Source: Oscillospiraceae bacterium
GTDB taxonomy: Bacteria > Bacillota > Clostridia > Oscillospirales > CAG-382
Assembly (NCBI GenBank): GCA_015064895.1
Contig: SVRI01000001.1
Location: forward strand, 300,043-364,042
Reading direction: 5' to 3'
Length of the DNA stretch: 64,000 nt
The notes beneath the pieces were generated by a model. It was not told the DNA's origin. It searched no databases and was given only the letters and a program-made list of their open reading frames with translations. Shown here piece after piece: positions 50,789 through 61,363 of the stretch (its first letter is position 1; the number at the start of each line of letters is the position of its first letter). Made by a program: the position numbers and the translations under genes.

Positions 50789-53700
50789 ATGAGAAAAATC
50801 TTAAGCGTTGTTCTTGCTTTGACGATGGTTTTGTCGACCGTCAGCTTTGCAGTTCCACAGGCTGTAACGTTTTCCGATGCAGTTGAAGAATTTGTCAAAG
50901 AGGCATATGCAGACGAATCATCTGTTTTGGCAGACGACACATGGACAGATGTCGAAAAGGGCATCAAGCTCTTTGTTATCGACTTTGAAACAAAGAACGA
51001 CGGCACAGCCCTTGTTTCAAGCGATTACTCGGCAATCACAAACAGCAGAGTTGATGCTACTGCAACTACAAAAACAGGCGGTGTTGCCGTTTCTGCCGTC
51101 GGCAGAACAAACCCGGATTATACGGTTAATGCCCGTGTTAATGTGAAGGGCGGTGCAAGTGCATCACTCTCGGGTACAGATAATAAGTATCTCACTCTTT
51201 CTACTGCAGGCGATTCCCTTATTTTCAGCCAGCTTTACGTGGGTGACGGTACATATATATTTGAATTTGAAACAAATACTGTTTCTTTCAATCCCATCAG
51301 AGGAAGCTATAATGCAGGTGTTACTCCTACGGCACAAGCAGTCGACTCCACATGGTATGTGACTTCTCATACTGCCGCAGGTATGACAGAAGCGTTGTCC
51401 ACAAGCTGTTCTTCATACGGCACGGATAATATCCGTTTCCACTTCAGCACAAAGCCTACAATGTATGATAACATCGTTGTATACTATCAGCCCACAGGCT
51501 GGACACCTCCCACAGAGGGCGGCGATGATGACACAGAAGAAACCGAAGAATGGACACACGCAGAATACGGTGACCTTGTCTTCAACGTTGACTTTGAAAA
51601 GGATAATAGCGGAAACAGTGTTGCATCAAGCGTTGTAAGCGGACTTGCTTCGGAAACAAGTAATGTTTCGCTCCTTGATGTGGGACGTGTTAACCCCAAG
51701 TTTTCGGCAAATGCCGCAAACTGGTCCTTCTTTACAAGAACCGTTTCATCGGGTACTGCGAAACTAGGCTCTGATGAAGCACACGGCTCATACCTTACTG
51801 CAACAGGTGCAAGAAGCGATGTAAGCTTCTATTTTGAAGCCGTAACTAATAGTGGCAGAGATAATGTTTCTACTCCCTTTATTGCAGATGGTACAGGCGT
51901 TTATACCGTTGTATATGACTATAAGGTTGACACAACATCCTTAAGCCTTGATACACGTTTCAACAACTATTATCCAAATCCCGCACCCGCAGGTGTTACA
52001 AACGAGTGGGGAACAGCCGTGATTAACAGTACACAGGTTGACGGTGACCCCGGTATTCTCGGCTCTTTAAGACTCAGACTTGTTGCTGCAGCTACAGGTG
52101 ATACCTTCAGCATCGACAATGTAAGACTTTACTATAAGTCGGATAAGGCAGACGAAGGCGGCGAGGATGATACAGAAGAAGATACCGAAAGCTGGACAGA
52201 TTCAGAATACGGCACAAAGCTTTATGAGGTAAACTTTGATACAAAACTTGACGGCTCATCTGTTTCTTTATCCGACCTTTCGGGTATCGACAGCGGAAGA
52301 CTCGACCAGGATTTGTCGGCAGGTATCCCCGTTTCCAATATCGGTAAGGTAAATCCCGATGTAGATACAGCTTACTCTGCAGACTACAGAATCAGCGTAA
52401 AAGACCTTACTTATTCACTCGGAACGGCTGACGGCAAGACATTCCTTGATATCAAGTCCACAACCGAAAAGCCCAGTATCATGCTTGGCGGCTTCAATGA
52501 CAGAGAAGGCGACTATACAATTGTCATTGACTATAGATACTTGAAGAATACAAGCTCATATATCCACGACAGACTCTATATGCACACCCACTCAAAGGAT
52601 CTTAATACGTCGCTTCTCAGTAACGAAAACTGGGTAACTGCACCCTATACCTTCTCAACCCTTGACGGTGATGTTTATAAGACAAATTACATGAGAATGG
52701 TATTCTACTCTGTAGGTCACGTCTTCACGGGTGTTGAAGAATTCCAGATTGATAAGATTTCCGTTTACTATAAGGCAAAGGAAACCGTAAAGATAACAGT
52801 CAGTGCCAACGGCAACACAGCAATGAATGATGTTGTGATGAGTGATATATCCGCGGGCGGTGTTCGTGTTGCTGATTTGCTTGCAAGAATTACAAATAAT
52901 TCCGGCAAACAGCTTCTCGGTATATCTGCGACTGCTGACGGCACTACTCTTTCTGCAGGCGAAACAATTACACCCGCAGACGGCACAACCCTTTACATGA
53001 TCTGGGGTAATGATATAAAAGAAAAGGAAATAACATGGACAGATGCCGAAAAGGGTTATCTTCTCTATGACCTTGACTTTGAAACAGAAAAGCATTATGT
53101 AAAGAACTACGATAAGCTTGGTCTTTTCGGTGCTGTCAATACAAATATTGCAAATAACTCCGACTGGCACATTGCCATGAACTATTATGTAGACCTTCTT
53201 CCCGGTACAGGTACTGCTACCTATGAACCAAAGGAAGGTGAAATCAGATATGAATATGTTGACGGCAAGTATAATAAGTACCTTGCAGTAAAGCCAGACG
53301 GAACAAGCCTCTGGCCTCAGATAGGTATTATGGCATATTCCACATCCGGCACAAACTATACCGTATTCGGCGGTGCAAACGGTATCTATACAATTGAGGG
53401 TGACGTCAGAGCAATTCTTTCCGACGGCTCAGGATACATTTATACCGCAGTTTCTGTCGATATGGCAACATATGACGAGACTTCAGCAAAGTATACATCA
53501 CAGACTCAGGTTGGCTCTGTCGCAAGCACCTATACAAAGGGTGAATGGGCGACACTGTCGGGTGTTCTCAATAATACCGACTATGACGGTCTTTCAAGAA
53601 TAAAACCCTTCAGCCAGTATTCGGCACCTTCCACGGCGGGTACAGATGAAATCCACTTCGATAACTTAAAGCTCTACTGGAAACCTTATACCGTAAATGT

Positions 53701-55855
53701 TACCTTTGATAACAGTGCGGTTGCAACCATGTCAAATCAGACGGTCAGTGTATCTACAGAAAATCCTGTAACTGTAGGTGACCTTAAGAAGCTTGTGAAG
53801 TCGGGCGGTCTTATGGAACTCAAGGGTCTTTCAAAGGCAAAGGGCGGTGTTCTTCTTTCTGACGATACCGTAATTGATTTATTCGGAAACCTCACATTCT
53901 ACACAGTATGGGGGCAGAAGGACATGACAGGCTGGACACACGACGACTACGGCGTTCTTGTCTATGACCTTGACTTTAATAATGCAGAATCCTTTACATC
54001 AGCTACTCTTGCATCCCTCTACGGCAGAGTAAATCCCAACCTTTCTGACAGCGAAAACTGGACAGTTTCATCCCACTACTTAAAGGATGCTGAAATTGCA
54101 GACGACGGAACGGGAAACAAGTACTTAAAGGCATCTGTTGACGGTACAAATAAGTATCCTCAGATTCAAATTAATGCAAATGTCACAGACAGCTATGTGT
54201 TCTCGGCTGACGGAAACTATACACTTATGGCTGACATTAAGGTTGTCTCTAAAGACAGCTATGCAACAAATACCTTGAGCAGCGTAAGCTTTGCACTTCA
54301 CGGTGCGAAGAATACCGACGGCACATGGATCTATACACAGGAAGGCGGCGGCTGGTCGACAAGTGACAAAACAGCACTTTCATCCGATTTTGTTTCGGCA
54401 CTCGGCTCGTTTAATTGCTCATCCTATGACGGTGTTTCAAAGATAATCTACTGTATGTCCTACGATGAAATCCCCACAGCCGATGTTGAAACTCTGTATA
54501 TTGATAACTTAAGACTTTACTGGAAGCCTTCATATGTAACGGTAACAGTTAAACCCGGTGCAAATAAGGTGGCACGTGAACACGCAATCAGAGTAAGCAC
54601 CTCCGGTGTTACGGTTTCTGAAATCATGTCAAAGGTTGTTGACCACGGCGATATGATTCTTAAAGGTTTATCCAATAAGGCAGACGGCACAGCCCTTACG
54701 GGTACACTTACTCTCAGCAGTGACACAACACTTTATGCACTCTGGGAAGAAACAGGCGAGGTGTTGAAAGAATACAGCGTTGAATTTGAAAAAGACGAAT
54801 CCAGCGGTATTGACGTATACTGGAGAAACCACGGTACAAACTCCGAGGGTAACGGTTATGTGAGAAACACCGACGGACACGGAGTGTTCACCTTCAATGC
54901 AAAAAAGGAACACTCTGCCGTATGGGATTCAAATATCAGCTTTTCTTCCTTTACGAATAAAACTGTTCCTGCAGGTGAAATCAAGGCGATTATGGTCAGA
55001 ATGAGATACAGAAATGTTCCTCACTTTGACTGTGCGTGTGCAATCGATGTCAACAGCCATGTTCACGAATACAAGTCAGGAAGCACTCATACATATGACA
55101 ACAAGGATCAGATGATGCAGTTCTATTATCTCACTCCCGATAAAACTGCAATGAGTGAGGGGCAGTCGTTAAAGTACAAATTCTCGGTTGCAGACGGCGA
55201 CGGTATTGAAGACGACTGGTTCACCTTCTATATTGACGTTTCCGAGAGGGCAGACTTCAGAGATAATGGCATTTCGGACCTCAGACTCGACTTCAATAAC
55301 GATATATGGGACGGGACTGTTATTGATATTGACTACATCAGGTTTATAGGTGAAAAGTCAAAAGCTCCCGTTACTCAGGATAAAAACTCCATGAAGACTA
55401 CAGACCCCATGGGTATACGCTTTATGGCATCTCTTAAGAAGGAGCTTGTTGAAACTTCAACCTCTTACGGCTGGGTAATTGCAAGAGAAGTTTCGCTTTC
55501 CTCTGCAGGTATTACAAATGCTGCATTTACATATGAAGCGGCAACAGAAAAGAGTGTTGCTGTTCTCAGAGGTGTAAACTACGGAGAGGGAAGAGTTGAG
55601 GCTCTTAACTTTAACGAAGACTCGGTAAATGTTTACTTTACTGCAATGCTTTATAATATCCCCGATAATATGTACGAGGATAAGCTTGTCGCAAGACCTT
55701 TTGCTGTGGTAGACGGCATTACCTACTACGGCGCACCTCTTTCAAGGAGCGTGTACGATGTTGCAAAATCACTTCGTGACGGCGGATTTTCGGGTTGTAC
55801 TGCGGCACAGCAGACATATATTCAACGAGTTATAGACAAAGTTGAAAAGGCATAA
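50789..55855 (+). CDS. Giant secreted repeat protein with C-terminal GIRF module
   Basis: 1688 residues from ATG 50789 with AAAGGAG upstream; the track's TTG start precedes the ribosome site. Signal peptide to about 27. Five units of 210-300 residues, each opening WT(D/H)-x-(E/D)-x-G-x-L-x-(Y/F)-x-(L/V)-(D/N)F at about 52, 254, 468, 749 and 1048, look like carbohydrate-binding beta-sandwiches. Three ~75-residue beta units with a closing LYxxW strand (about 665, 965, 1250) separate the later ones. A further sandwich at ~1327 precedes the GIRF module (~1530-1688: TDPMGIRFMASL, SYGWVIAREV, LVARPFAVVDG, YYGAPLSRSVYDVAKSL). No enzyme domain or wall anchor is visible. Glycan binding is inference from the repeat shape. 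Confidence 0.85.
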   Translation: MRKILSVVLALTMVLSTVSFAVPQAVTFSDAVEEFVKEAYADESSVLADDTWTDVEKGIKLFVIDFETKNDGTALVSSDYSAITNSRVDATATTKTGGVAVSAVGRTNPDYTVNARVNVKGGASASLSGTDNKYLTLSTAGDSLIFSQLYVGDGTYIFEFETNTVSFNPIRGSYNAGVTPTAQAVDSTWYVTSHTAAGMTEALSTSCSSYGTDNIRFHFSTKPTMYDNIVVYYQPTGWTPPTEGGDDDTEETEEWTHAEYGDLVFNVDFEKDNSGNSVASSVVSGLASETSNVSLLDVGRVNPKFSANAANWSFFTRTVSSGTAKLGSDEAHGSYLTATGARSDVSFYFEAVTNSGRDNVSTPFIADGTGVYTVVYDYKVDTTSLSLDTRFNNYYPNPAPAGVTNEWGTAVINSTQVDGDPGILGSLRLRLVAAATGDTFSIDNVRLYYKSDKADEGGEDDTEEDTESWTDSEYGTKLYEVNFDTKLDGSSVSLSDLSGIDSGRLDQDLSAGIPVSNIGKVNPDVDTAYSADYRISVKDLTYSLGTADGKTFLDIKSTTEKPSIMLGGFNDREGDYTIVIDYRYLKNTSSYIHDRLYMHTHSKDLNTSLLSNENWVTAPYTFSTLDGDVYKTNYMRMVFYSVGHVFTGVEEFQIDKISVYYKAKETVKITVSANGNTAMNDVVMSDISAGGVRVADLLARITNNSGKQLLGISATADGTTLSAGETITPADGTTLYMIWGNDIKEKEITWTDAEKGYLLYDLDFETEKHYVKNYDKLGLFGAVNTNIANNSDWHIAMNYYVDLLPGTGTATYEPKEGEIRYEYVDGKYNKYLAVKPDGTSLWPQIGIMAYSTSGTNYTVFGGANGIYTIEGDVRAILSDGSGYIYTAVSVDMATYDETSAKYTSQTQVGSVASTYTKGEWATLSGVLNNTDYDGLSRIKPFSQYSAPSTAGTDEIHFDNLKLYWKPYTVNVTFDNSAVATMSNQTVSVSTENPVTVGDLKKLVKSGGLMELKGLSKAKGGVLLSDDTVIDLFGNLTFYTVWGQKDMTGWTHDDYGVLVYDLDFNNAESFTSATLASLYGRVNPNLSDSENWTVSSHYLKDAEIADDGTGNKYLKASVDGTNKYPQIQINANVTDSYVFSADGNYTLMADIKVVSKDSYATNTLSSVSFALHGAKNTDGTWIYTQEGGGWSTSDKTALSSDFVSALGSFNCSSYDGVSKIIYCMSYDEIPTADVETLYIDNLRLYWKPSYVTVTVKPGANKVAREHAIRVSTSGVTVSEIMSKVVDHGDMILKGLSNKADGTALTGTLTLSSDTTLYALWEETGEVLKEYSVEFEKDESSGIDVYWRNHGTNSEGNGYVRNTDGHGVFTFNAKKEHSAVWDSNISFSSFTNKTVPAGEIKAIMVRMRYRNVPHFDCACAIDVNSHVHEYKSGSTHTYDNKDQMMQFYYLTPDKTAMSEGQSLKYKFSVADGDGIEDDWFTFYIDVSERADFRDNGISDLRLDFNNDIWDGTVIDIDYIRFIGEKSKAPVTQDKNSMKTTDPMGIRFMASLKKELVETSTSYGWVIAREVSLSSAGITNAAFTYEAATEKSVAVLRGVNYGEGRVEALNFNEDSVNVYFTAMLYNIPDNMYEDKLVARPFAVVDGITYYGAPLSRSVYDVAKSLRDGGFSGCTAAQQTYIQRVIDKVEKA

Positions 55856-55873
55856 GAAAGGAGAGATAAGATT

Positions 55874-58800
55874 ATGAAAAAGAGAATAATTTCGGTAGTA
55901 GCTTTTGCTCTTCTTATCTGCCTTCTTGCAGTCGGAGCATCAGCTTCACAGATTAAAAACATTATTTTCCTTATCCCCGACGGTGCGGGTATGAACACCT
56001 TCGACTTTGCAAACGATGTCAAGGTCGCAGGCGGTTTTGATGATACAAAGTTCCCCTACAGAACACAGGTTGATAACAGTCCTATGTTCATGAAGGACTA
56101 TATGGCAGGTACTTGTTCGACAAATACCTATACAAACACTCTTACCGACTCTGCGGCGGCAGGTACTGCTTTGGCTACTGGTTATAAGACACTCTCGGGT
56201 CAGCTTGGTGTTGACTACAGAGGAAGACCTAAGGCAAATATGCTTGAAATGGCACAGACCGTCGGCAAGGCTACAGGCGTTGTTGCAACATATGAATGGA
56301 TGCACGCAACTCCCGCATCTTTCGGTGCCCACGTTATGTCAAGACAGGACTATGAAAACATCTATCAGCAGATGGAAAACCAGAAGATAGACGTAGTTCT
56401 CGGCTCGGGTTACGGTGCAGTTTCAAGCTATGCTACAATTCAGAACGCGGCTGACAGAGGTTATACAATTGTCACAAACCGTCAGGAGCTTGAAAATGTA
56501 AAACCCGGTGACAGACTCTGGGGTAATGCCACAAATAACAGCTCACCCTATGATATTAACCTTACATCCTCTCAGCCTACTCTTGCACAGATGACACAGG
56601 CGGCTATTACAGCCCTTTCCTCTGACGAAGACGGCTTCTTCCTCATGGTGGAAGGCAGTAAGGTTGACACGGGCGCACACGCAAACGATGCTGTTGTATC
56701 ATCCTCTGAGTATATCGCATTTGACGAAGCCTTCAGAGTTGCCGTTGAATTTGCAAAAGGCAGAACAGATACAATTGTTATCGCAACCCCCGACCACGAT
56801 ACAGGCGGTATGCTTTATCATGACCTTTTGGCTTCCGACCCGGTAGCAGCTGCAAACGCAATAGCCGAAGCACAGATGGGTACAAATCCTGCATCTCTCG
56901 GCTGGACAACAACCTCACACACACAGCAGCTTGTAGGTGTATGGTTCTATGTTCCAGACGGCGTGGAGATTATTGACGGACTTAATACAAACCTCGGTGA
57001 CACGGAAGATACAAGAAACAACTATGTAATTGATAATATTGCCTTTGCTCCTTATGTTGCTTCTCTTATGGGAGTAAACATGGATGAGGTTACAAAGTCA
57101 CTCTTTGTTGACGTAACAGACATCGGCGTTTATTCTTCGGCTACAGGCAAGTTCACCTTCAACAGCACAGGCAAGTATATCTATAAAAACCAGTCATGGT
57201 ACTATACAAAGAGCGGTGAAAAGGTAGATCTTGACGGTAAAGTTTCACTCTACTCAAACGGCAGAATGTATGTACCCTCCGATATGGTAACAGAGGACGA
57301 CTGGAACTATGTTTCCGACGGAACAGAGGGAATTCAGGGTGCAGGCACACTCTCTGACCCATACCTTATCGACGACGAAAACGATTTTCTTGACTTTACT
57401 GCTTCTGTTATCGGCGGTGAAAGCTACAGCGGTATGTACTTTGAACAGACAGCCGACATTGATATGTCCTCTGTTTCGGAATATACTGCAATGACAGGCA
57501 GTAACACATTCTCGGGTATCTATAACGGATGCGGCTTTGAAATTAAGGTAAATGTCGTGAAAGACGGCGAAGCTGCGGTATTTGGTCAGATAGGCTCGGG
57601 CGGAGTTGTTATGAACGTGGGTATTACAGGCTCGCTTACAAGTAATACTACATACGCTGTAGGTATTGTAAGAAAAATTGCCGCAGGTGGTAAGCTCGTT
57701 AACTCTTATTCCACAGCATCCCTTTCGGGGGTGTCTGAAGGCGGTATCACAATGTCAGTTTACGGCACAATTGAAAACTGCTACTTTGGCGGTACTCTTA
57801 CAAAGTCGGGCGCAAACCCTATCGGCGGTATAGGCAGTGCTGAAAAGGTTAAGAACTGCTATTATGTTGACACTTGCGGCGGTTCGCAGACAGCGACAGG
57901 TATTACAGCTGTAACAGAACAGTACGCAAATTCGGCACTTGCTTCGACACTTGAGGCGGGTAAGGCTGATGCGGCGGCAACGGCAGGATTTACAGAGGAT
58001 GATATGTGCTACTGGAGACAGAGCAGTGTAAATTCTCTTCCCGAACTTTATCTTCCTGTTCCTACAGTTACGGGTGTTACGGTTACTCCTTCAAGTGCAA
58101 CCGTAAATAAGGGCGACGGTATTCAGCTTACGGCAAATGTAGAAGGGGAATTCAATCCTTCGACAGAGGTAAGCTGGACTATTGAAACAACAGAGGACTT
58201 AGCATCAGGTACAAAGCTTTATGAAGACGGCTTCCTTGTGATTGACAGATATGAAACAGCATCCTCCTTTACCGTAATGGCAAAGTCAAAGGTAAACGGT
58301 GCTGTTGCAGGAAGTGCAAAGATTACTGTCGGTTCTGCTACAGTTACAGCCGAAGACGGTTCACGTGCAAGACCTTATCTTATCGAAAACGAAGAAGACT
58401 ATCTTTCTTTTGTAAACGCTGTTATCGACGGTACAAACTATAGCGGTAAATATTTCAGACAGACATCCGATATTGATATGGCAGGATATGCAGGATATTG
58501 TGGTATACCCGACAGTAAGAGTTTCAACGGTGTATACGACGGTGCAGGTCATACAATAAATGTTGATATTGCAATGAGCGACGATGCTTACGGCGTTTTC
58601 GGTCTTCTTACAGGAGCTACAGTTATGAACCTCGGTGTTACTGGCTCGATAAATAATGATAATCAGCACGCTGCAGGTATCGTAAGAAAAATGACAGACT
58701 CTGTTGTAATCAACTGTTACTGCAGTGCCGATGTAAATTCCGAAGGTCAGAGTGCAGGCGGTATTGCCGTTTCAAACTACGGTAAGATTATTGCAAACGT

Positions 58801-60079
58801 ATATTACAGTGGTACTCTCACAGGCTCAAACCTCAGATTTATCGCAACACCAGCAGGCGATGCTAACCCCGAAAACTTCAATGCTTTCTATGTCGGTGTT
58901 GAATATGCCCAGTCTGCGACAGATACTGAAATCACACGTGACCAGTTTATGAGTGACGAGTGTGTTACATGGCTCAATGAGGGCAGGGAAGAATCGGCAG
59001 CAAAAGCAGGTATTGCAGTAAGTAATCTCTGTATGTGGACTCTCGGTGAAAACGGTCCTGTGTTTGTTAAGGATACATCGGGTGTTGCGGGTGCTATCAC
59101 CTGTGATACTGTCATTCCTTCACTTGAAATCACTACCGATACAGAGATTACTGCAGGAAAGTACCTTGTAACATTTAATGATTTAAGTGTGGCTTCAGGT
59201 GCAGTACTTACCCTCGGTGAAGGCACATACATCATCGAAAACTACTCGGGAAGCGGTACACTTTTGGCATCCGAAAACGCAAATGTCATTGTACTTTCTG
59301 ATAATAAGCCCGAGGGTTATGTTGAAATCGACATCGGTGAAAGACAGACTGATACAAACGTAAGATTTGCAGAAGCAGGCGGTAAGCAGTTTGAAATCCG
59401 TGAATATAACGATATTTACGGCGTGATTGCAGGCAAAAATATGCTTGTAGAAATTACTGAAAAGACAAGTAATGAAGCGGTAGTTGCAACAAAGACCAGC
59501 TACTATGCAGTAGATGCCGAAAACGAAAGCTACGAAAAGCTTGACATGGATAACTACATGGAAAATGTAAATGACCTTTCCGTAAGAGTTTCAGATCCCG
59601 TAGGTATCAGATTCAAGTCTACCGTCACAACTGCTTCAAAGGATGAAATAGTTTCCTTTGAAATTGCCGAATACGGCTATATTATAGGTCTTGAATCAAC
59701 ACTTATCAATAAGGGTGAAGAACTGAACTTTGATGCTTCAAAGTACGTTTACGGTGTCGCTTATGATAAGAGTGGAAAGGACATTGTGTTCGACAACTCT
59801 GATGACCTATATCATGTGTTTACAGGCGTGCTTTATAACATTCCCGATACAGCTTACGGCGAAAGAATCGTTTCAAAGACATATACGAAGATAAGTGTAG
59901 ACGGTAAAGAATACACAGTATACGGCGAACCCGTAATCTCAAGTATCTATGAAATTGCCCTTATCAGCCGTGGTCTCAGCATGTCAGCCGAACAGAAGGC
60001 TGTTATTGACAGCATTATTAAAAAGGCACAGGATATGTCTCCTGATCTTGGTTTTGATGTCGGCGGACTATACGAATAA
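55874..60079 (+). CDS. Secreted alkaline phosphatase with GLUG-like, Ig-like and GIRF modules
   Basis: 1401 residues, AAAGGAGAG site, 18 bp after the previous gene. Signal peptide, then a PhoA-type alkaline phosphatase domain (~24-430): FLIPDGAG (metal Asp), LTDSAAAGTALATG (nucleophile Ser), THATPASF-like HATPASFGAHV, MVEGSKVDTGAHAND, ATPDHDTGG and TSHTQQ, all metal and catalytic positions present. After it come a GLUG-like beta module (~490-640: NDFLDFTASVIGG, AVGIVRKIA), a Big_2-type Ig domain (~728-815), a second GLUG-like module (~828-1010) and a C-terminal GIRF module (~1233-1395). It should release phosphate from esters outside the cell, held in some surface assembly by the tail. Confidence 0.9.
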   Translation: MKKRIISVVAFALLICLLAVGASASQIKNIIFLIPDGAGMNTFDFANDVKVAGGFDDTKFPYRTQVDNSPMFMKDYMAGTCSTNTYTNTLTDSAAAGTALATGYKTLSGQLGVDYRGRPKANMLEMAQTVGKATGVVATYEWMHATPASFGAHVMSRQDYENIYQQMENQKIDVVLGSGYGAVSSYATIQNAADRGYTIVTNRQELENVKPGDRLWGNATNNSSPYDINLTSSQPTLAQMTQAAITALSSDEDGFFLMVEGSKVDTGAHANDAVVSSSEYIAFDEAFRVAVEFAKGRTDTIVIATPDHDTGGMLYHDLLASDPVAAANAIAEAQMGTNPASLGWTTTSHTQQLVGVWFYVPDGVEIIDGLNTNLGDTEDTRNNYVIDNIAFAPYVASLMGVNMDEVTKSLFVDVTDIGVYSSATGKFTFNSTGKYIYKNQSWYYTKSGEKVDLDGKVSLYSNGRMYVPSDMVTEDDWNYVSDGTEGIQGAGTLSDPYLIDDENDFLDFTASVIGGESYSGMYFEQTADIDMSSVSEYTAMTGSNTFSGIYNGCGFEIKVNVVKDGEAAVFGQIGSGGVVMNVGITGSLTSNTTYAVGIVRKIAAGGKLVNSYSTASLSGVSEGGITMSVYGTIENCYFGGTLTKSGANPIGGIGSAEKVKNCYYVDTCGGSQTATGITAVTEQYANSALASTLEAGKADAAATAGFTEDDMCYWRQSSVNSLPELYLPVPTVTGVTVTPSSATVNKGDGIQLTANVEGEFNPSTEVSWTIETTEDLASGTKLYEDGFLVIDRYETASSFTVMAKSKVNGAVAGSAKITVGSATVTAEDGSRARPYLIENEEDYLSFVNAVIDGTNYSGKYFRQTSDIDMAGYAGYCGIPDSKSFNGVYDGAGHTINVDIAMSDDAYGVFGLLTGATVMNLGVTGSINNDNQHAAGIVRKMTDSVVINCYCSADVNSEGQSAGGIAVSNYGKIIANVYYSGTLTGSNLRFIATPAGDANPENFNAFYVGVEYAQSATDTEITRDQFMSDECVTWLNEGREESAAKAGIAVSNLCMWTLGENGPVFVKDTSGVAGAITCDTVIPSLEITTDTEITAGKYLVTFNDLSVASGAVLTLGEGTYIIENYSGSGTLLASENANVIVLSDNKPEGYVEIDIGERQTDTNVRFAEAGGKQFEIREYNDIYGVIAGKNMLVEITEKTSNEAVVATKTSYYAVDAENESYEKLDMDNYMENVNDLSVRVSDPVGIRFKSTVTTASKDEIVSFEIAEYGYIIGLESTLINKGEELNFDASKYVYGVAYDKSGKDIVFDNSDDLYHVFTGVLYNIPDTAYGERIVSKTYTKISVDGKEYTVYGEPVISSIYEIALISRGLSMSAEQKAVIDSIIKKAQDMSPDLGFDVGGLYE

Positions 60080-60093
60080 GAATTGTAAAAATG

Positions 60094-60128
60094 CCTCCCT
60101 TGCTGAAAAGCAGGGGAGGTTTGTTTAT
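60094..60128 (+). terminator. Terminator of the alkaline phosphatase operon
   Basis: CCTCCCTTGCT/AGCAGGGGAGG stem, GAAA loop, then TTTGTTT; nearly the same as the one at 49483. Confidence 0.85.
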
Positions 60129-60227
60129 ATGAACACTTGTATTGTACAACTCCTGTTGTACGATAGAATTAAGCAAAGAATAGCACTAAAAAAGAAAAGA
60201 TTCACCGTGAAACTTTTCTTCTAGAGT

Positions 60228-60273
60228 AAATGCACCGCTTTTGACTTTTGCCTTGTCAAAGCGGTGCATTTTG
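60228..60273. terminator. Bidirectional terminator, repeat family shared with 48492
   Basis: AAATGCACCGCTTTTGAC/GTCAAAGCGGTGCATTT stem with one bulge and T tracts on both strands; ends the AraC gene on the minus strand. A GTACAAC-tcct-GTTGTAC palindrome lies upstream at about 60144-60161. Confidence 0.8.
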
Positions 60274-60299
60274 TTAATTACACTTTATGAAGATGCTTT

Positions 60300-61166
60300 C
60301 TAAATTGTTGCTTGTACTCCTTTATTGGAAACCTGCTGAAGATACTTTCTCGGCGATATGCCGTAATGCTCTTTGAATGACTTACTGAAGGAATAAATGC
60401 TGGAGTAATTCATAAGGTCTGCCACCTGAGAAATACTTTTTTTGTTTTCTGCAAGCAGAAGTCTTGCCGTCTCAAGCCGTTTTACTCTGTAATAGTATGA
60501 GAGGGAAAGAGTGGTTGTTTTTCTGAAAAGGGCAGATAAATAACTGTAATTATATCCCATTTCCGTTGCCATGTCACTGAGAGAAGTCAAAGAATACAGA
60601 TGCGTGTCTATGTAATTCATCATCTTATAGCAAAGCTCCGAGCCGCTTTGATTTATTGAAGAACTCTCGGGTGAATCGGATTTCATTCCCCTTAATATGC
60701 AGACAATCATCTGATTGCAAAGAGCCGACAGCATTTCGTTGGAAAACGGATAGCTGTTTTTATTTTCGTCATCAAACTCAGAGAGAATACAGTCAATAAG
60801 GTCAAGCACCTTTTCGTTGTGAATGACTCTTGAATAGGGTGAGATGTTTTGTGACCATACCTTGTTGAGTTCATCTGCAAATCTGAAGGAATTTACCGAG
60901 AATGTTATGAAGTCGTAGGAAAGGGGATTGTCAATGTCCGATTCCACTTTGTGAATTTCAAAGGGAAAAGAAACATAAACGTCGCCTTTTTTTACTTGTG
61001 CGGGAACGTTGCCCGTGTACATTCTGCCGCTTCCTTTTGTGATTACCGAAAGCTCATAAACACCGCCGTGCATGTGTTCCACAATAGAAACACCTTGTCC
61101 TGACCTTCCAAGATAAATAAGAGAAATGTCGTCAAGATATAAAGGACTTTTTCCGAATGAAATCAT
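60300..61166 (-). CDS. AraC-family transcriptional regulator with cupin domain
   Basis: 288 residues. Cupin N-domain (VSIVEHMHGGVYELSVITKGSG, KKGDVYVSFPFEIHKV), C-terminal helix-turn-helix pair (NYSYLSALFRKTTTLSLSYYY; LMNYSSIYSFSKSFKEHYGISPRKYL). Faces the large repeat protein gene at 61364 across 197 bp; probably its regulator. Confidence 0.92.
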   Translation of the reverse strand: MISFGKSPLYLDDISLIYLGRSGQGVSIVEHMHGGVYELSVITKGSGRMYTGNVPAQVKKGDVYVSFPFEIHKVESDIDNPLSYDFITFSVNSFRFADELNKVWSQNISPYSRVIHNEKVLDLIDCILSEFDDENKNSYPFSNEMLSALCNQMIVCILRGMKSDSPESSSINQSGSELCYKMMNYIDTHLYSLTSLSDMATEMGYNYSYLSALFRKTTTLSLSYYYRVKRLETARLLLAENKKSISQVADLMNYSSIYSFSKSFKEHYGISPRKYLQQVSNKGVQATI

Positions 61167-61323
61167 ATAATCACCCCATGTTTAAATTATAGCCTTGTTG
61201 TAACGCTCTGTCAATTCAAAAAAACAAAATATTTACGAAAATTGCCTTAATTTTCCAATAAATATCAAAAATCAGGATAACTTTTACAAAAGTGAGATAT
61301 TTACACCGGCGGTTGCCTTTTGT

Positions 61324-61329
61324 TATACT
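61324..61329 (+). promoter_or_regulatory. Extended -10 of the 61364 gene
   Basis: TG-T-TATACT extended -10; the -35 position 17 bp upstream (TTACAC) is poor, fitting control by the facing AraC protein. Confidence 0.5.
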
Positions 61330-61363
61330 TAAAATGTAATAATTTATAAGGAGGAAAATACCT

